64,000 bases of DNA, taken from contig CP075365.1 in NCBI GenBank assembly GCA_019454125.1, positions 800,218 to 864,217 on the forward strand. Reading direction: 5' to 3'. The notes below the pieces were generated by a model. It was given only the letters and a program-made list of their open reading frames with translations, did not search any database and was not told where the DNA came from. A program made the translations under genes and the position numbers. Positions 1 through 8,082 of this stretch are shown here, piece by piece. Within the stretch, counting starts at the first letter, position 1, and the number at the start of each line of letters is the position of its first letter. Origin of the DNA: Fimbriimonadaceae bacterium. Its GTDB lineage: Bacteria; Armatimonadota; Fimbriimonadia; Fimbriimonadales; Fimbriimonadaceae.

Positions 1-327
1 CGAGTGTTCCGCGACTTTTGGAACCAGGCGGACGAGAGGCTGCGTGAGGCGGTCGTCGACCACGAACTTTGCCACTTCGAACTAACGGTCGATGACGAAG
101 GTGAGGAAAGGTACTGGATCAAGCCTCACGACGTCGAGGAGTTTGCGGCTGTGCTGGGTCGCCACGGCGACTATCGCGGAGAAGCGTCGCTGCTCATGTC
201 GTATGTCTCGTCCTACGAGAGGCGAACCGGCCAGACCAAGATCGATATCGAAGAGCAGGCCGTCGCGCCCGGGCAACTGCCCCCCCCCGAATACTTCAGG
301 CCCATGGGTGGTGGGGTGCACCGATGA
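1..327 (+). CDS. Phage zincin-type metallopeptidase, C-terminal part
   Basis: The reading frame is open from the first base, so the true start lies upstream of the window; the first in-window start codon is GTG at 4. Counting from there, residues 20-24 read HELCH, a zinc-binding HExxH motif, followed by an acidic patch and an aromatic-rich tail. This layout fits the family of putative phage metallopeptidases found beside replication or lysis genes in many temperate phages. The family's substrate is not known. The protein is cut at its N terminus by the window edge, and its motif sits too close to the visible start for the visible part to be complete. Family assignment is by motif and size only. 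Confidence 0.65.
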   Translation, partial: RVFRDFWNQADERLREAVVDHELCHFELTVDDEGEERYWIKPHDVEEFAAVLGRHGDYRGEASLLMSYVSSYERRTGQTKIDIEEQAVAPGQLPPPEYFRPMGGGVHR

Positions 328-439
328 GACCTTGTACCCAGCTTTTGGAGCTTTCCACAGCTTTTGTCAGCTTCATAAGGTTCGAAGGTGTAGAAAACTC
401 TTGGGCGCCGTCCAACGGCGTCCGAGTAGAACGGCAGAG

Positions 440-508
440 CGCCCCCGGGGAGACTCGAACTCCCAGTCCCCTGGCTTCGAATCCCGGGCCCGATCCATCG
501 GCGGGGGC
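440..508 (-). pseudogene. Degenerate tRNA-Arg(UCG)-like gene
   Basis: Read on the minus strand, a 7-bp acceptor helix (GCCCCCG with CGGGGGC) closes a 69-nt stretch. It holds a perfect T arm (GGGAG-TTCGAGT-CTCCC), a D-loop-like ATGGATCGGGC and a loop ATTCGAA that would present anticodon TCG. The anticodon stem has mismatches, the 5' side of the D stem is about five bases short, and no CCA follows the discriminator G. It therefore looks like a decayed phage or host tRNA-Arg rather than a working gene. Confidence 0.4.
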
Positions 509-641
509 GTTCTGCCTGACAAACCTTGAAGGGCTGGGGCGAGCATCGAACCAGGGTTGTGGCGCGTCTGCTCACGTGAGCCCCGCTCCACCGACGACCC
601 GTCTAAAGTCGGTGCCTACCGTCGCCCTACGACGGTTTTTC

Positions 642-674
642 GAGCCCCACGCGTTTCGCCTCGCGTCGGGGCTC
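642..674 (+). terminator. Hairpin, possible rightward terminator
   Basis: GAGCCCC-ACGCG pairs with CGCGT-(C)-GGGGCTC, one bulged C, and is followed by TTTG. The stem is strong but the T run is short, so termination is uncertain. Confidence 0.4.
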
Positions 675-744
675 TTTGCTACCGGACGGGTCCGAAGGCT
701 GTATGGTCGCAAGTGTTTTAGCACTCGCGCATTGAGATTGCCAA

Positions 745-774
745 CCGTTTTCCACAAGCTGTTGTGGAAAACGG
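745..774. repeat. 13-bp perfect inverted repeat with DnaA-box-like arms
   Basis: The arms CCGTTTTCCACAA and TTGTGGAAAACGG flank a 4-base loop GCTG. Each arm contains TTTTCCACA, a variant DnaA box known from cyanobacteria, in opposite orientation. It could be an initiator site, an operator, or a hairpin terminator. It ends 16 bp before the first gene of the replication block. Confidence 0.5.
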
Positions 775-790
775 CGGGTCAGGGGGCTAA

Positions 791-931
791 ATGTCGTTAG
801 CCACGCCGGCCGAGTACTTTCCGGCCATCGCCGCCGTCGCCCTTCTCCTAGTCTTCTGGGGTGTAGACCGGCTCTCACACTACCGCCCGTCGCCGAGGGA
901 AGAGGCCGAGCACCGGTCGAAGGAACGATGA
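791..931 (+). CDS. Small single-span membrane protein
   Basis: A 46-residue protein starting at ATG after a G-rich stretch (AGGGGGCTAA). Residues about 10-25 form one hydrophobic segment (PAIAAVALLLVFWGV), followed by a charged, Arg/Glu-rich cytoplasmic-type tail. It opens a run of genes that overlap by a few bases up to 3837, which suggests one transcription unit with translational coupling. No family recognised. Small membrane proteins at the head of phage early operons are often host-modulating, but nothing in the sequence shows this. Confidence 0.55.
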   Translation: MSLATPAEYFPAIAAVALLLVFWGVDRLSHYRPSPREEAEHRSKER

Positions 932-999
932 AGAGCCTGATTCAAGCCGCCATGCCTCCGCGAGTCGTCCCAGCCACAGGCAGGGGGGCCGCGCTTTGA
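928..999 (+). CDS. Very small ORF coupled to neighbours
   Basis: A 23-codon frame whose ATG overlaps the stop of the preceding gene (ATGA) and whose TGA overlaps the TTG of the next. The peptide is short and unremarkable. Its main support is the double overlap, which could serve to couple translation along the operon. Confidence 0.3.
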   Translation: MKSLIQAAMPPRVVPATGRGAAL

Positions 1000-1190
1000 C
1001 CAATGCCGAGAGGGTCCTCGTGTCCGTTCACGCCGGAAAGACCCTTTTCGACGCGATCCTTGCCTTGCCCCCCGACTCCAGGGAGCCCGTGAAGAGGGAG
1101 CTAGCCCGCCGCAGGCTGGCAGTGGGCTACAGGCTGACCAGGCTCGGCAAGGAAGAGGCCGGTCGACTGGCAGGAGCCCGTGACCGATGA
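996..1190 (+). CDS. Small hypothetical phage protein
   Basis: 64 residues, starting at TTG within the stop of the previous ORF (TTGA overlap). The sequence is helical and basic in its second half, with no recognisable family. It lies in the early operon before the helicase and nuclease genes, so a DNA-related role is possible but not shown. Confidence 0.5.
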   Translation: MTNAERVLVSVHAGKTLFDAILALPPDSREPVKRELARRRLAVGYRLTRLGKEEAGRLAGARDR

Positions 1191-1558
1191 TGCGCCTCGT
1201 CAGAGACATGCCGACTAGGGGGCAGAAGAGCCTTCCACCGGCAGTCCGCTATACAAAGAAGCTTGGCCTGGTGTTCAACACTGCTGCCTTGCGGCTCCTC
1301 GGGTCTACGCCGGGCCAGGGCGTGGCCGTCACGGTCTATGCCGACCCGGAGACGCGCCAGATAGGTTTGCTCGCGGGGAAGGAAGGGCAGAGCGTGGTCA
1401 GCAAGAACGGGATGTCAAAAGGGATCACGCGGCTGGCTCTGGCGCTTTGCCCTGAGTTGCCGGATAAAACGCTCATCACGGTGTCGGTCGACTGCCCGGC
1501 GACCGAGGACGGTCGGAAGCTTACGTGCGTGTTGAACCTGCCGCGGAGGAAGCAGTGA
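1187..1558 (+). CDS. Hypothetical protein of the replication block
   Basis: 123 residues; ATG overlaps the preceding stop (ATGA). Residues about 25-70 read like a small beta-domain protein (VFNTAALRLLG, PGQ, VYADPETRQIGLL). This recalls AbrB-like or phage single-strand-binding-associated small proteins with the pattern GDxVxVxYDxExxxIG. That resemblance is weak. It sits directly before a small membrane protein and the phage helicase, in an overlapping operon. Confidence 0.55.
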   Translation: MMRLVRDMPTRGQKSLPPAVRYTKKLGLVFNTAALRLLGSTPGQGVAVTVYADPETRQIGLLAGKEGQSVVSKNGMSKGITRLALALCPELPDKTLITVSVDCPATEDGRKLTCVLNLPRRKQ

Positions 1559-1749
1559 ACCAGTGCGCTTTCTATGTACTCGGGTATGTCGCCGTAGCGT
1601 TCAACCTCTTCGCCTGGGTCTGCACCGTCCTCGGTGTGCTCGAAGCGGATTGTCCGCTGGATACCCCCTCAAGGGTCGTCTTCCCGATTTTCGTGACGTG
1701 CTCGCTAGTTTGGGCCGTGATGGTCGTCGCGGCGGTGCGCTTTGACTGA
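1555..1749 (+). CDS. Small two-span membrane protein
   Basis: I take GTG at 1555 as start: it overlaps the preceding TGA (GTGA) and has GCGGAGG 5-11 bases upstream. The 64-residue product has two hydrophobic segments, about residues 7-30 and 45-61, joined by a short polar loop. No family recognised. It overlaps the helicase start by eight bases. An upstream in-frame GTG at 1525 would give 74 residues but lacks a ribosome-binding site. Confidence 0.5.
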   Translation: MNQCAFYVLGYVAVAFNLFAWVCTVLGVLEADCPLDTPSRVVFPIFVTCSLVWAVMVVAAVRFD

Positions 1750-3463
1750 CCTCTTTGCGCCCGTAGGGGAGCGGCAGGCGGTCACCCTCCGCCCTTACCA
1801 GGACGCGACGGTAGAGGCGGTGGAACGCTTTCGTGACGGTGGTGGACAAAGGGCTTTGGCAGTCCTTGCGACCGGGTTGGGCAAGACGACGGTCTTTTCG
1901 GAGCTCGCCCGCAGGGAAGAGGGCCTGGGCGGCAAGACGCTCGTGCTGGCCCACCGCGAGGAACTGATCGGCCAGGCGGTCGAGCGCCTTCGGAGCCAGG
2001 CCGGGCTCGACGCCTGGGCGGACATCGGCTCGGACCACGCTCCCCGTGGCGCGAGCACGGTGGTGGCGAGCGTCGCCGGGGTCGGCCGCAAGGGCTCGGC
2101 AAGGCTTGACTGGTTCCGGCCGACGAAGGTCGTCGTGGACGAGGCGCACCACGCCGCGGCCGACACATACATGCACGCGCTGCGGAGGTTCGGTTGCTTC
2201 GAGGACGGTGGCGCGTTCCTGCTCGGCGTGACGGCGACCCCGCACCGGATGGACAACCGGCCCCTCCATGGCACCGAGTCGGCGATCTTTGAAGAGGTCG
2301 TGGCCAGCTACGACATCGTCTGGGCGGTCAAAGAGGGCTGGCTCTGTGACGTGAAGGCTTTCAGGGTCGCCGCCGGATACTCGCTCGACGGTGTCAAAAA
2401 GACGGGCGGCGACTTTAACGTCCGCCAACTCGCTGAGCTAGTCGACACAGACGGGGAAAACCTTGAGGCGTTCAAGCACTGGCGAGAGCTTGCGAGCGAT
2501 AGGCGCACTATCGTTTTCTGCACGACGGTCGACCACGCCAGGCGCATGGCGAACGTCTTCCAGGCGTACGACGTCCGCGCGGAGTTTGTGCACGGTGGCA
2601 TGGCGAAAGAGGAACGCTCCGCGGTCATGGCCCGCTTTAAGTCTGGCAAGACTCAGGTCCTTACCAACTGCGAGGTCGCGACCGAGGGGTTCGACTGCCC
2701 GGAAATCGGTTGCGTCCTCTTGTTACGCCCGACAATGAGCTGGGCCCTCTTCGTGCAGATGGTCGGGCGTGGGCTCCGCACTGCACAAGGCAAGTCGGAC
2801 TGCATCGTCATCGACGTCCTCGGCACGAGCGACGGCAAGAGCCTCGCGAGCGTGCCCGACGTGTTCGGGATCCCGAAAGGCTACTCGGGAGAAGGCGAGT
2901 CGATGAAGCAGACCGTCATGGCGCTCGACGGCCTGCCAGACTTTGTGAAGGCTCGCCTTGCCCTGCGTAAGTTTGACCTGAACAGCCTGCCGGGGATCGT
3001 CCAGAAGATCGATATCCTCAGCGAGCTCAGGCCGCCCGAAGAGGTGACCCGCAACTCGCGGCTCGCTTGGATGCCGGTTGGCGACGGTCGGTTCGTCCTG
3101 TCAGCGGGAGCGTCGCGCGACGGCAAGGAGACGAAGCGGCAGGCCTCGCTGGCGTCTGACACCCTCGGTCGGTGGATGGTGGCCGTCTCGAGCGCCGAGC
3201 GACCGGTAAAGACCGTGCACGTCGGTGACGACGAGGCCTCGGCATTCAGGGCTGCCGACCGGATCGTTGAGGAGACCTGGCCCGGTGTCGGCGCGCTGGT
3301 CCGTCATGACGCGGCGTGGCGCTCGCGGACGACTAAGAGCGAGAAGCAGCTCTACTGGCTCCGCAAGTTCGGCCTTGCCGAGGAGGAGATCTCTGCGATG
3401 ACTGCCGGCGAGGTGAACGCTTTCCTCGAGCGGAAGTTCTCTGACCGCAGGAGGGCTTCATGA
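1742..3463 (+). CDS. Superfamily II DNA helicase (DEAH family)
   Basis: 573 residues, TTG start overlapping the preceding gene. Visible helicase motifs in order: Walker A ATGLGKTT (43-50), DEAH (133-136) in VVVDEAHH, TATP (164-167), motif IV region IVFCTTVDHARR (about 257-268), and motif VI QMVGRGLR (339-346). The layout matches type III restriction/XPB-like SF2 helicases used by many phages for replication or recombination. A C-terminal tail of about 200 residues follows the helicase core and ends in a basic helical segment. It overlaps the VRR-NUC gene by 4 bp, suggesting that helicase and nuclease act together on phage DNA. Confidence 0.9.
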   Translation: MTDLFAPVGERQAVTLRPYQDATVEAVERFRDGGGQRALAVLATGLGKTTVFSELARREEGLGGKTLVLAHREELIGQAVERLRSQAGLDAWADIGSDHAPRGASTVVASVAGVGRKGSARLDWFRPTKVVVDEAHHAAADTYMHALRRFGCFEDGGAFLLGVTATPHRMDNRPLHGTESAIFEEVVASYDIVWAVKEGWLCDVKAFRVAAGYSLDGVKKTGGDFNVRQLAELVDTDGENLEAFKHWRELASDRRTIVFCTTVDHARRMANVFQAYDVRAEFVHGGMAKEERSAVMARFKSGKTQVLTNCEVATEGFDCPEIGCVLLLRPTMSWALFVQMVGRGLRTAQGKSDCIVIDVLGTSDGKSLASVPDVFGIPKGYSGEGESMKQTVMALDGLPDFVKARLALRKFDLNSLPGIVQKIDILSELRPPEEVTRNSRLAWMPVGDGRFVLSAGASRDGKETKRQASLASDTLGRWMVAVSSAERPVKTVHVGDDEASAFRAADRIVEETWPGVGALVRHDAAWRSRTTKSEKQLYWLRKFGLAEEEISAMTAGEVNAFLERKFSDRRRAS

Positions 3464-3837
3464 AAAAGCCCGTCCCAAGAGAGCGGCAAGTCCAGGAATC
3501 GATCGTCGAGGCTCTGCAGCTAGCCGGGTTCGACGTTAAGCACACGTCGGCATGGAGGCAGAAAGGCGCCAGCGGAGTCTCCAAGGGAATCCCCGACCTC
3601 CTCGTCTGGCACCCGCGCTGCGAGATGATGTGTTTCGGGATCGAGGTCAAGCGTCCTGGCGGGTGCCTCTCTCCTGAGCAGCGCGAAGCTGTGGAGAAGG
3701 GGCGCTACCGAGTTGCGACGGGGCCTGTAGAGGCCCTTGAGGCCGCCCTCGCCTTCTCATCAAAGACGCGGCTTCGAGAAGCGGAGTCAAAGTGCCGCAA
3801 GCTCATCACGGCATTACGGGGAGGGACGGATGGCTGA
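3460..3837 (+). CDS. VRR-NUC domain nuclease
   Basis: 125 residues, ATG overlapping the helicase stop (ATGA). The PD-(D/E)XK core is clear: GIPDLL (Asp46) followed by IEVKRPGG with Glu62 and Lys64 as the ExK pair, then a Q-rich helix (LSPEQREAVE). Phage VRR-NUC proteins are small stand-alone nucleases, usually next to a helicase, that cut branched or flap DNA during replication and recombination. All expected active-site residues are present, so it should be active. Confidence 0.88.
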   Translation: MKKPVPRERQVQESIVEALQLAGFDVKHTSAWRQKGASGVSKGIPDLLVWHPRCEMMCFGIEVKRPGGCLSPEQREAVEKGRYRVATGPVEALEAALAFSSKTRLREAESKCRKLITALRGGTDG

Positions 3838-3845
3838 AGTAACAT

Positions 3846-4082
3846 TTGGCGGTGCCGAACGACAATCCGGGCCAATACGCACCCTCGGCTTCGCTGATGG
3901 AGGAAGCATCTTCCTGGAAGGAAGACGAAGTGATCACTGTCACACTCTCTCCAACCGCTGCCAGGTTGATTCTGGGAATGATCGAGGACAGCGACGAGAA
4001 CCTGTTCGACTCGACCGAGGCCCGCGCGGTCCGCTGGATGTTCCAGCAGATCGTCGAGGACTATCCCGCTCCACCAGCGTAG
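3846..4082 (+). CDS. Small hypothetical protein, start uncertain
   Basis: The real-looking part is the last 50 residues, an amphipathic helical protein (TVTLSPTAARLILGMI and onwards) rich in Glu and Asp. Three starts are possible: TTG 3846, ATG 3897, and GTG at about 3931, which has AGGAAGAC upstream and gives the tightest small protein. A different frame starting at ATG 3830 looks like a shadow because its product is Arg-rich. No family recognised. Confidence 0.45.
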   Translation: MAVPNDNPGQYAPSASLMEEASSWKEDEVITVTLSPTAARLILGMIEDSDENLFDSTEARAVRWMFQQIVEDYPAPPA

Positions 4083-4097
4083 GCGAGGAGGTGCCGC

Positions 4098-5092
<995 letters not shown>

Positions 5093-5096
<4 letters not shown>

Positions 5097-5443
5097 TCAC
5101 GGCCAAGGACGTGCTGGAGCAGCTCACTCGCCTCAGGTTGGCCGGATTGTCCGACTACGGACGTTGGCCCAAAGAGCCCCGAGAGCTGGCCGCGATGGCG
5201 AGCGTCTACGCCGAGGCCCTTGCCGACCTCGGGGTAGAGGACCAGTCGCACCTCGTCGCAGCGGTCCGCAAGCTCTGCGCGACCGGAGGCGACTTTCCGT
5301 CCGCGGCCGAACTGGGCCGGGCTTGCCTTCGTGCAGAGGAGGATTCTACGGTGCTCGTTTGGCGCGAGGTCGAACCCGGCACGCTCGCATTCAAGCGGGT
5401 TGCCAAGGATGGGGCGGTAGCTTTGCCGGCGGTGGTCGCGTGA
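5093..5443 (+). CDS. Possible replicative helicase loader / G39P-like protein
   Basis: 116 residues; GTG overlaps the organiser stop (GTGA). The first 80 residues are helical with the pattern Y-x-W-x4-E-x-A-x3-Y-x-L ... GGDFPSAAELGRAC. This recalls small phage proteins of the G39P type and other helicase-loading partners, in which a short helical bundle ends in a FPP/S-x-AEL turn. The context, directly after the organiser, supports this. Sequence similarity alone is too weak for a firm name. Confidence 0.45.
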
Positions 5444-5754
5444 GCGCGCTGAAGACTTGTCCTGACGGGACCGCGCAACTCCAAGCCGATCCCGGGCTAA
5501 AGGTTCCGCCTGATGTTTGGGTGGTCATGACCGACGGCACGCGCCATGCGTTCACCGGCCAGGTCGAACCCCGTCGCCTTGGGCTGGCCGTGTTCACGAC
5601 CGAAGAGGCAGGAGGGCTCTACTGTCGAATTGCCGGGTTCGACGGCTTTCGCCCGGTCGTCGTCACTTCGAGCGAAGCGATCGCGTTGGCGAAGGCCAAG
5701 GGCGTTTTGGACGTGGCGACCTGTGACCGTTATCCGGAGGTCTGGTGGTGGTGA
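5440..5754 (+). CDS. Hypothetical protein of the early operon
   Basis: I place the start at GTG 5440, overlapping the previous stop (GTGA), giving 104 residues. The sequence alternates short beta-strands (VWVVMTDGTRHAF, RRLGLAVFTTEEAG, FRPVVVTSSEAIALAKAKG) and has no recognisable motif. Its 3' end overlaps the start of the sigma-like gene, so the two are probably co-translated. Confidence 0.5.
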   Translation: MSALKTCPDGTAQLQADPGLKVPPDVWVVMTDGTRHAFTGQVEPRRLGLAVFTTEEAGGLYCRIAGFDGFRPVVVTSSEAIALAKAKGVLDVATCDRYPEVWWW

Positions 5755-6533
5755 ACGGGTTTTCCGAAGAGCGCCTGAAGGCGTTGGCAGAGGCCGCCCA
5801 GCTTGGCGACCGTAACGCGGAGGCGGCTTTCGTCCAAGCGTTTTGGGACGTGTGCCTGCACGAGGCGCGCGACTTCCGTATCCCGGGCGTGGACCTTGAG
5901 GACGCCCATGCGATCGCGCTCCACGCCTGTGTCCTCGCCGCTCGCACCTACACCCCGGGAAGGGGCTCAAAAGTGGAGTCGTACACCAAGATTTTGGTGA
6001 GGCGAGCTTTTTGTGACGAGGCCAGGCGCCAAGCGACTGTTTCGCGCTCAGCCTCGCGCGACGCCCTGTCCCTTGACCGGGACGACGGCGACGGGCCGCT
6101 TGGCGACCGGGTCGGCTGTAACGACCCCGGGATCGCCCGTTTGCCGTCCGCTTCGCACTGGTCTGCCACGGCCGGCGCCCAGTCCGACCGCTTGCGCAGG
6201 CTCGTGGCCCAAGGCGACGCGTCGACGGTCGAGCAGGTGCTCGGCTGGTGGCTCGTCAAAGAGATCCGCGCGGGACGAGCGCGGAGCAAAGACTTCGCCG
6301 CCTTCGTCCGTTGGTCCTCGGCGAGACAGGCCTCCCTTTTCGACCCGGGAGAGGTCGGCTTGCCAGAGTGGCAAGACAGCCTTGTGGCTGGGTTCCTTGC
6401 CTGGACTGACTCACTGGCTGAAGCGTTCGCAAGCGGCGAGCGGCCGCGGTCGGTAACCGCCGGGGTGCCAAAGCCCGTGCTTGTGGCCGTAAAGACGCTA
6501 CTGGCCGAGCGCCTTTTAGACCAGCCCGCGTAA
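5745..6533 (+). CDS. Sigma-70 region 2-like protein, candidate late-gene regulator
   Basis: 262 residues; GTG at 5745 or 5748 after GGAGG at 5736-5740. Residues about 25-95 read like sigma-70 region 2: DLEDAHAIALHACVLAARTY followed by TPGRG-K-E-SY and VRRAFCDEARR. This parallels the sigma pattern DLxQ..L.A..RFDPxRG..F.TYA...IR.A. The C-terminal 150 residues do not show an obvious region 4 helix-turn-helix, which a typical sigma factor would have. It is the last gene before the lysis and head genes, many of which carry a conserved CGTANT(T/G)GG element just before their start codons. I infer a regulator that directs RNA polymerase to that element. Other readings are an anti-sigma target or a transcription-unrelated helical protein. 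Confidence 0.5.
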   Translation: MVVNGFSEERLKALAEAAQLGDRNAEAAFVQAFWDVCLHEARDFRIPGVDLEDAHAIALHACVLAARTYTPGRGSKVESYTKILVRRAFCDEARRQATVSRSASRDALSLDRDDGDGPLGDRVGCNDPGIARLPSASHWSATAGAQSDRLRRLVAQGDASTVEQVLGWWLVKEIRAGRARSKDFAAFVRWSSARQASLFDPGEVGLPEWQDSLVAGFLAWTDSLAEAFASGERPRSVTAGVPKPVLVAVKTLLAERLLDQPA

Positions 6534-6537
6534 TTGG
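6529..6537 (+). promoter_or_regulatory. CGTANTKGG element, copy 1
   Basis: CGTAATTGG overlapping the stop of the sigma-like gene; 7 bp separate TAATTG from the endolysin ATG at 6544. First copy in the phage. Confidence 0.6.
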
Positions 6538-6543
6538 GCGGGC

Positions 6544-7110
6544 ATGGCCGATATGGCGTCACTGGTGCCAGCACCAAATCGGAAATGGATCAACTCGGGC
6601 CTGTCGCCCTGCAAACCGTCCACTTTGCGCGAGTTGCTGGGTAATCCGCGAAACGGTTATTCCCAAGAGTGCAGAGAACCGACAAATCCGCGAATCGCCA
6701 ATCGGATTGTGACTGCGACCTTGATAGAGTCGTCCGAGCGTGCCAAGTTCAGAGGGTTGCGAGTCCGTGGCCTTGACGTCGCGGTTGAATCGCTACGGGG
6801 TGTCTTCGCGATGATCCGCGAGAACGAAAGGGACGCATTCGAGCAAATCCAGACGGCGGGGATGCTTTGTTGCCGCTACGTGCGGGGATCTAGCCGGGCG
6901 CTTTCTAACCATTCATGGGGGACTGCGATCGACCTGACCTTCAATGGTGCGGACGTTGACAGGATGGGTGACGAGCGTTGCCAGGTGGGCCTACTGATGG
7001 TCTACAAATACTTCCATGCGGCGGGCTGGTACTGGGGGAGAGGGTTTAGCCGTGAAGATTCCATGCATTTCGAGCTTGCCGACGAGACTGTCCGGAGGCT
7101 TCTTGCGTGA
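6544..7110 (+). CDS. M15-family peptidoglycan peptidase (endolysin)
   Basis: 188 residues. The zinc site of M15/VanY-like D,D- or L,D-peptidases is complete: His123 and Asp130 in SNHSWGTAID and His175 in DSMHFEL. Phage M15 enzymes cleave peptide cross-bridges in peptidoglycan at lysis. There is no signal peptide, so a holin is needed for release, consistent with the two small membrane proteins that follow. The start is ATG 6544, 7 bp after a CGTANTKGG element and without a Shine-Dalgarno sequence. Confidence 0.88.
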   Translation: MADMASLVPAPNRKWINSGLSPCKPSTLRELLGNPRNGYSQECREPTNPRIANRIVTATLIESSERAKFRGLRVRGLDVAVESLRGVFAMIRENERDAFEQIQTAGMLCCRYVRGSSRALSNHSWGTAIDLTFNGADVDRMGDERCQVGLLMVYKYFHAAGWYWGRGFSREDSMHFELADETVRRLLA

Positions 7111-7394
7111 GCGAGTCCACCGAGGCCCAACTGGCTGAACGGCTCGAGCGTATCGAGAAGTGGAGCCGGTTCGCCGCGTGGCTGGTCGGCGGGCTGGTCG
7201 TCCTGACGGCCTCAGCCGTCTCTTTCGCGCTAGGGTTAAGGTACGACGTCGACCAGCTCAAGGCCGAGAAGCTCGAGGTCCGGACAAAAATCGACTCGCT
7301 CGTCGGCAAGCTCGAAAGCCTGAGCACCGACGTCACCGACACCCGTGCCGACGTGAGGTGGATCAGGGAGTCGCTCACGAGTCGGAAGCCGTAA
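7107..7394 (+). CDS. Membrane-anchored coiled-coil protein, inner-membrane spanin-like
   Basis: 95 residues, GTG start overlapping the endolysin stop. One membrane span at about residues 22-44 (FAAWLVGGLVVLTASAVSFAL) is followed by a heptad-rich segment of about 45 residues (DVDQLKAEKLEVRTKIDSLVGKL). A single N-terminal span plus a periplasmic coiled coil is the form of i-spanins in diderm hosts, and the position in the lysis cassette fits. Small phage membrane proteins of unrelated function look similar, so the role is an inference. Confidence 0.5.
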   Translation: MSESTEAQLAERLERIEKWSRFAAWLVGGLVVLTASAVSFALGLRYDVDQLKAEKLEVRTKIDSLVGKLESLSTDVTDTRADVRWIRESLTSRKP

Positions 7395-7398
7395 TTGG
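7390..7398 (+). promoter_or_regulatory. CGTANTKGG element, copy 2
   Basis: CGTAATTGG; 6 bp separate TAATTG from ATG 7404. Confidence 0.6.
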
Positions 7399-7403
7399 GC
7401 GGC

Positions 7404-7667
7404 ATGCTCAGGCACTACCGACTTCCGGTGGCCCTCGTCAAACAACTGGTGGCGGCACTGCTGGCCGTGGTCGCGGTCTTCATCGTCTCGATCGTCAAAG
7501 ACCCGAAGCTCGCCGAGGCCCTCGTGTCCCTGGCTGGAGTCCTGCTCCCAATCCTTGCCTTCGTCACGTTCGGGGTCGACGCGGCCGGCCTCGCCATTCA
7601 GAACGCCCAAGGGCTGAACGATGAGGACACTTTCGTAAAGCACACAGACATCGCGAAGGGCCGCTAA
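7404..7667 (+). CDS. Candidate holin
   Basis: The start is set at ATG 7404, 6 bp after a CGTANTKGG element, rather than at the upstream in-frame TTG inside the element. The 87-residue product has two hydrophobic segments, about residues 10-30 and 41-60, with a short connecting loop and a charged C-terminal tail. This is the form of class II holins or phage anti-holins. It lies between the spanin-like gene and a lipoprotein, downstream of the endolysin. Confidence 0.55.
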   Translation: MLRHYRLPVALVKQLVAALLAVVAVFIVSIVKDPKLAEALVSLAGVLLPILAFVTFGVDAAGLAIQNAQGLNDEDTFVKHTDIAKGR

Positions 7668-7699
7668 GCGGAGCGAGCCTCGAAAAGCCGAGCAACGCC

Positions 7700-7708
7700 C
7701 GTAATTGG
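7700..7708 (+). promoter_or_regulatory. CGTANTKGG element, copy 3
   Basis: CGTAATTGG; 7 bp separate TAATTG from ATG 7715. Confidence 0.6.
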
Positions 7709-7714
7709 CCCCCG

Positions 7715-8074
7715 ATGCGAAAGCTCTTGACCCTGTCCATGTTCATCGCCGCCATTGCGCTCGCTGTGCCCGGGTGCGACGCCCAGTCGGTCCAGCCGGT
7801 GGTCGACGTCTCGTACACGGCGAGCGGGAGGACGTACGTCTCGACCGCCGTCGGCTTTGGCGAGCGACCAATCGGTAAGTCGATCGCTTGGGACTACGGC
7901 CTGGTGGCGGCCTTCGACACCGAGACCCGCAAACCGGCCACCGGGCTCGGGGTGTGGGCTGTGTGGCGCGACCCCCGATCGCCCCTGACCGCACGAGTCG
8001 GCGTCTATGGCCTTGCCCAAGCGGGCCGTCCGACCGACGTTAGCGTCGGGTTTTCGGTCGGGGCCCGGATCTAA
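7715..8074 (+). CDS. Exported protein or lipoprotein of the lysis cassette
   Basis: 119 residues with a clear signal sequence: MRKLL, a hydrophobic core LSMFIAAIALA, then VPGC as a possible lipobox (Cys21). The mature part alternates short beta-strands and glycine turns (GVWAVW, ARVGVYGLAQ, VSVGFSVGARI), like a small barrel or outer-membrane-associated domain. If lipidated it could be an outer-membrane partner to the spanin-like protein. A superinfection-exclusion lipoprotein is an equal alternative. No family recognised. Confidence 0.55.
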   Translation: MRKLLTLSMFIAAIALAVPGCDAQSVQPVVDVSYTASGRTYVSTAVGFGERPIGKSIAWDYGLVAAFDTETRKPATGLGVWAVWRDPRSPLTARVGVYGLAQAGRPTDVSVGFSVGARI

Positions 8075-8082
8075 GCCCGGAG

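Larger units (their letters stand above)
328..790. other. Non-coding region between the metallopeptidase and the replication block
   Basis: About 460 bp without a convincing gene; the open frames here are arginine- and proline-rich and look spurious. It holds the tRNA-like remnant, a stable hairpin at 642-674 and an inverted repeat of DnaA-box-like sequence at 745-774, with a further CTTTCCACA near 351. An origin, operator or transcription boundary is possible. Confidence 0.5.

Noticed and set aside
324-800. 158-codon frame on the plus strand
   Set aside because: Runs antisense through the tRNA-like remnant and both hairpins; the product is Pro/Arg-rich without domain structure.
1601-2428. 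275-codon frame on the minus strand inside the helicase gene
   Set aside because: Antisense to a well-defined helicase; Arg/Ala-rich shadow of high-GC coding DNA.
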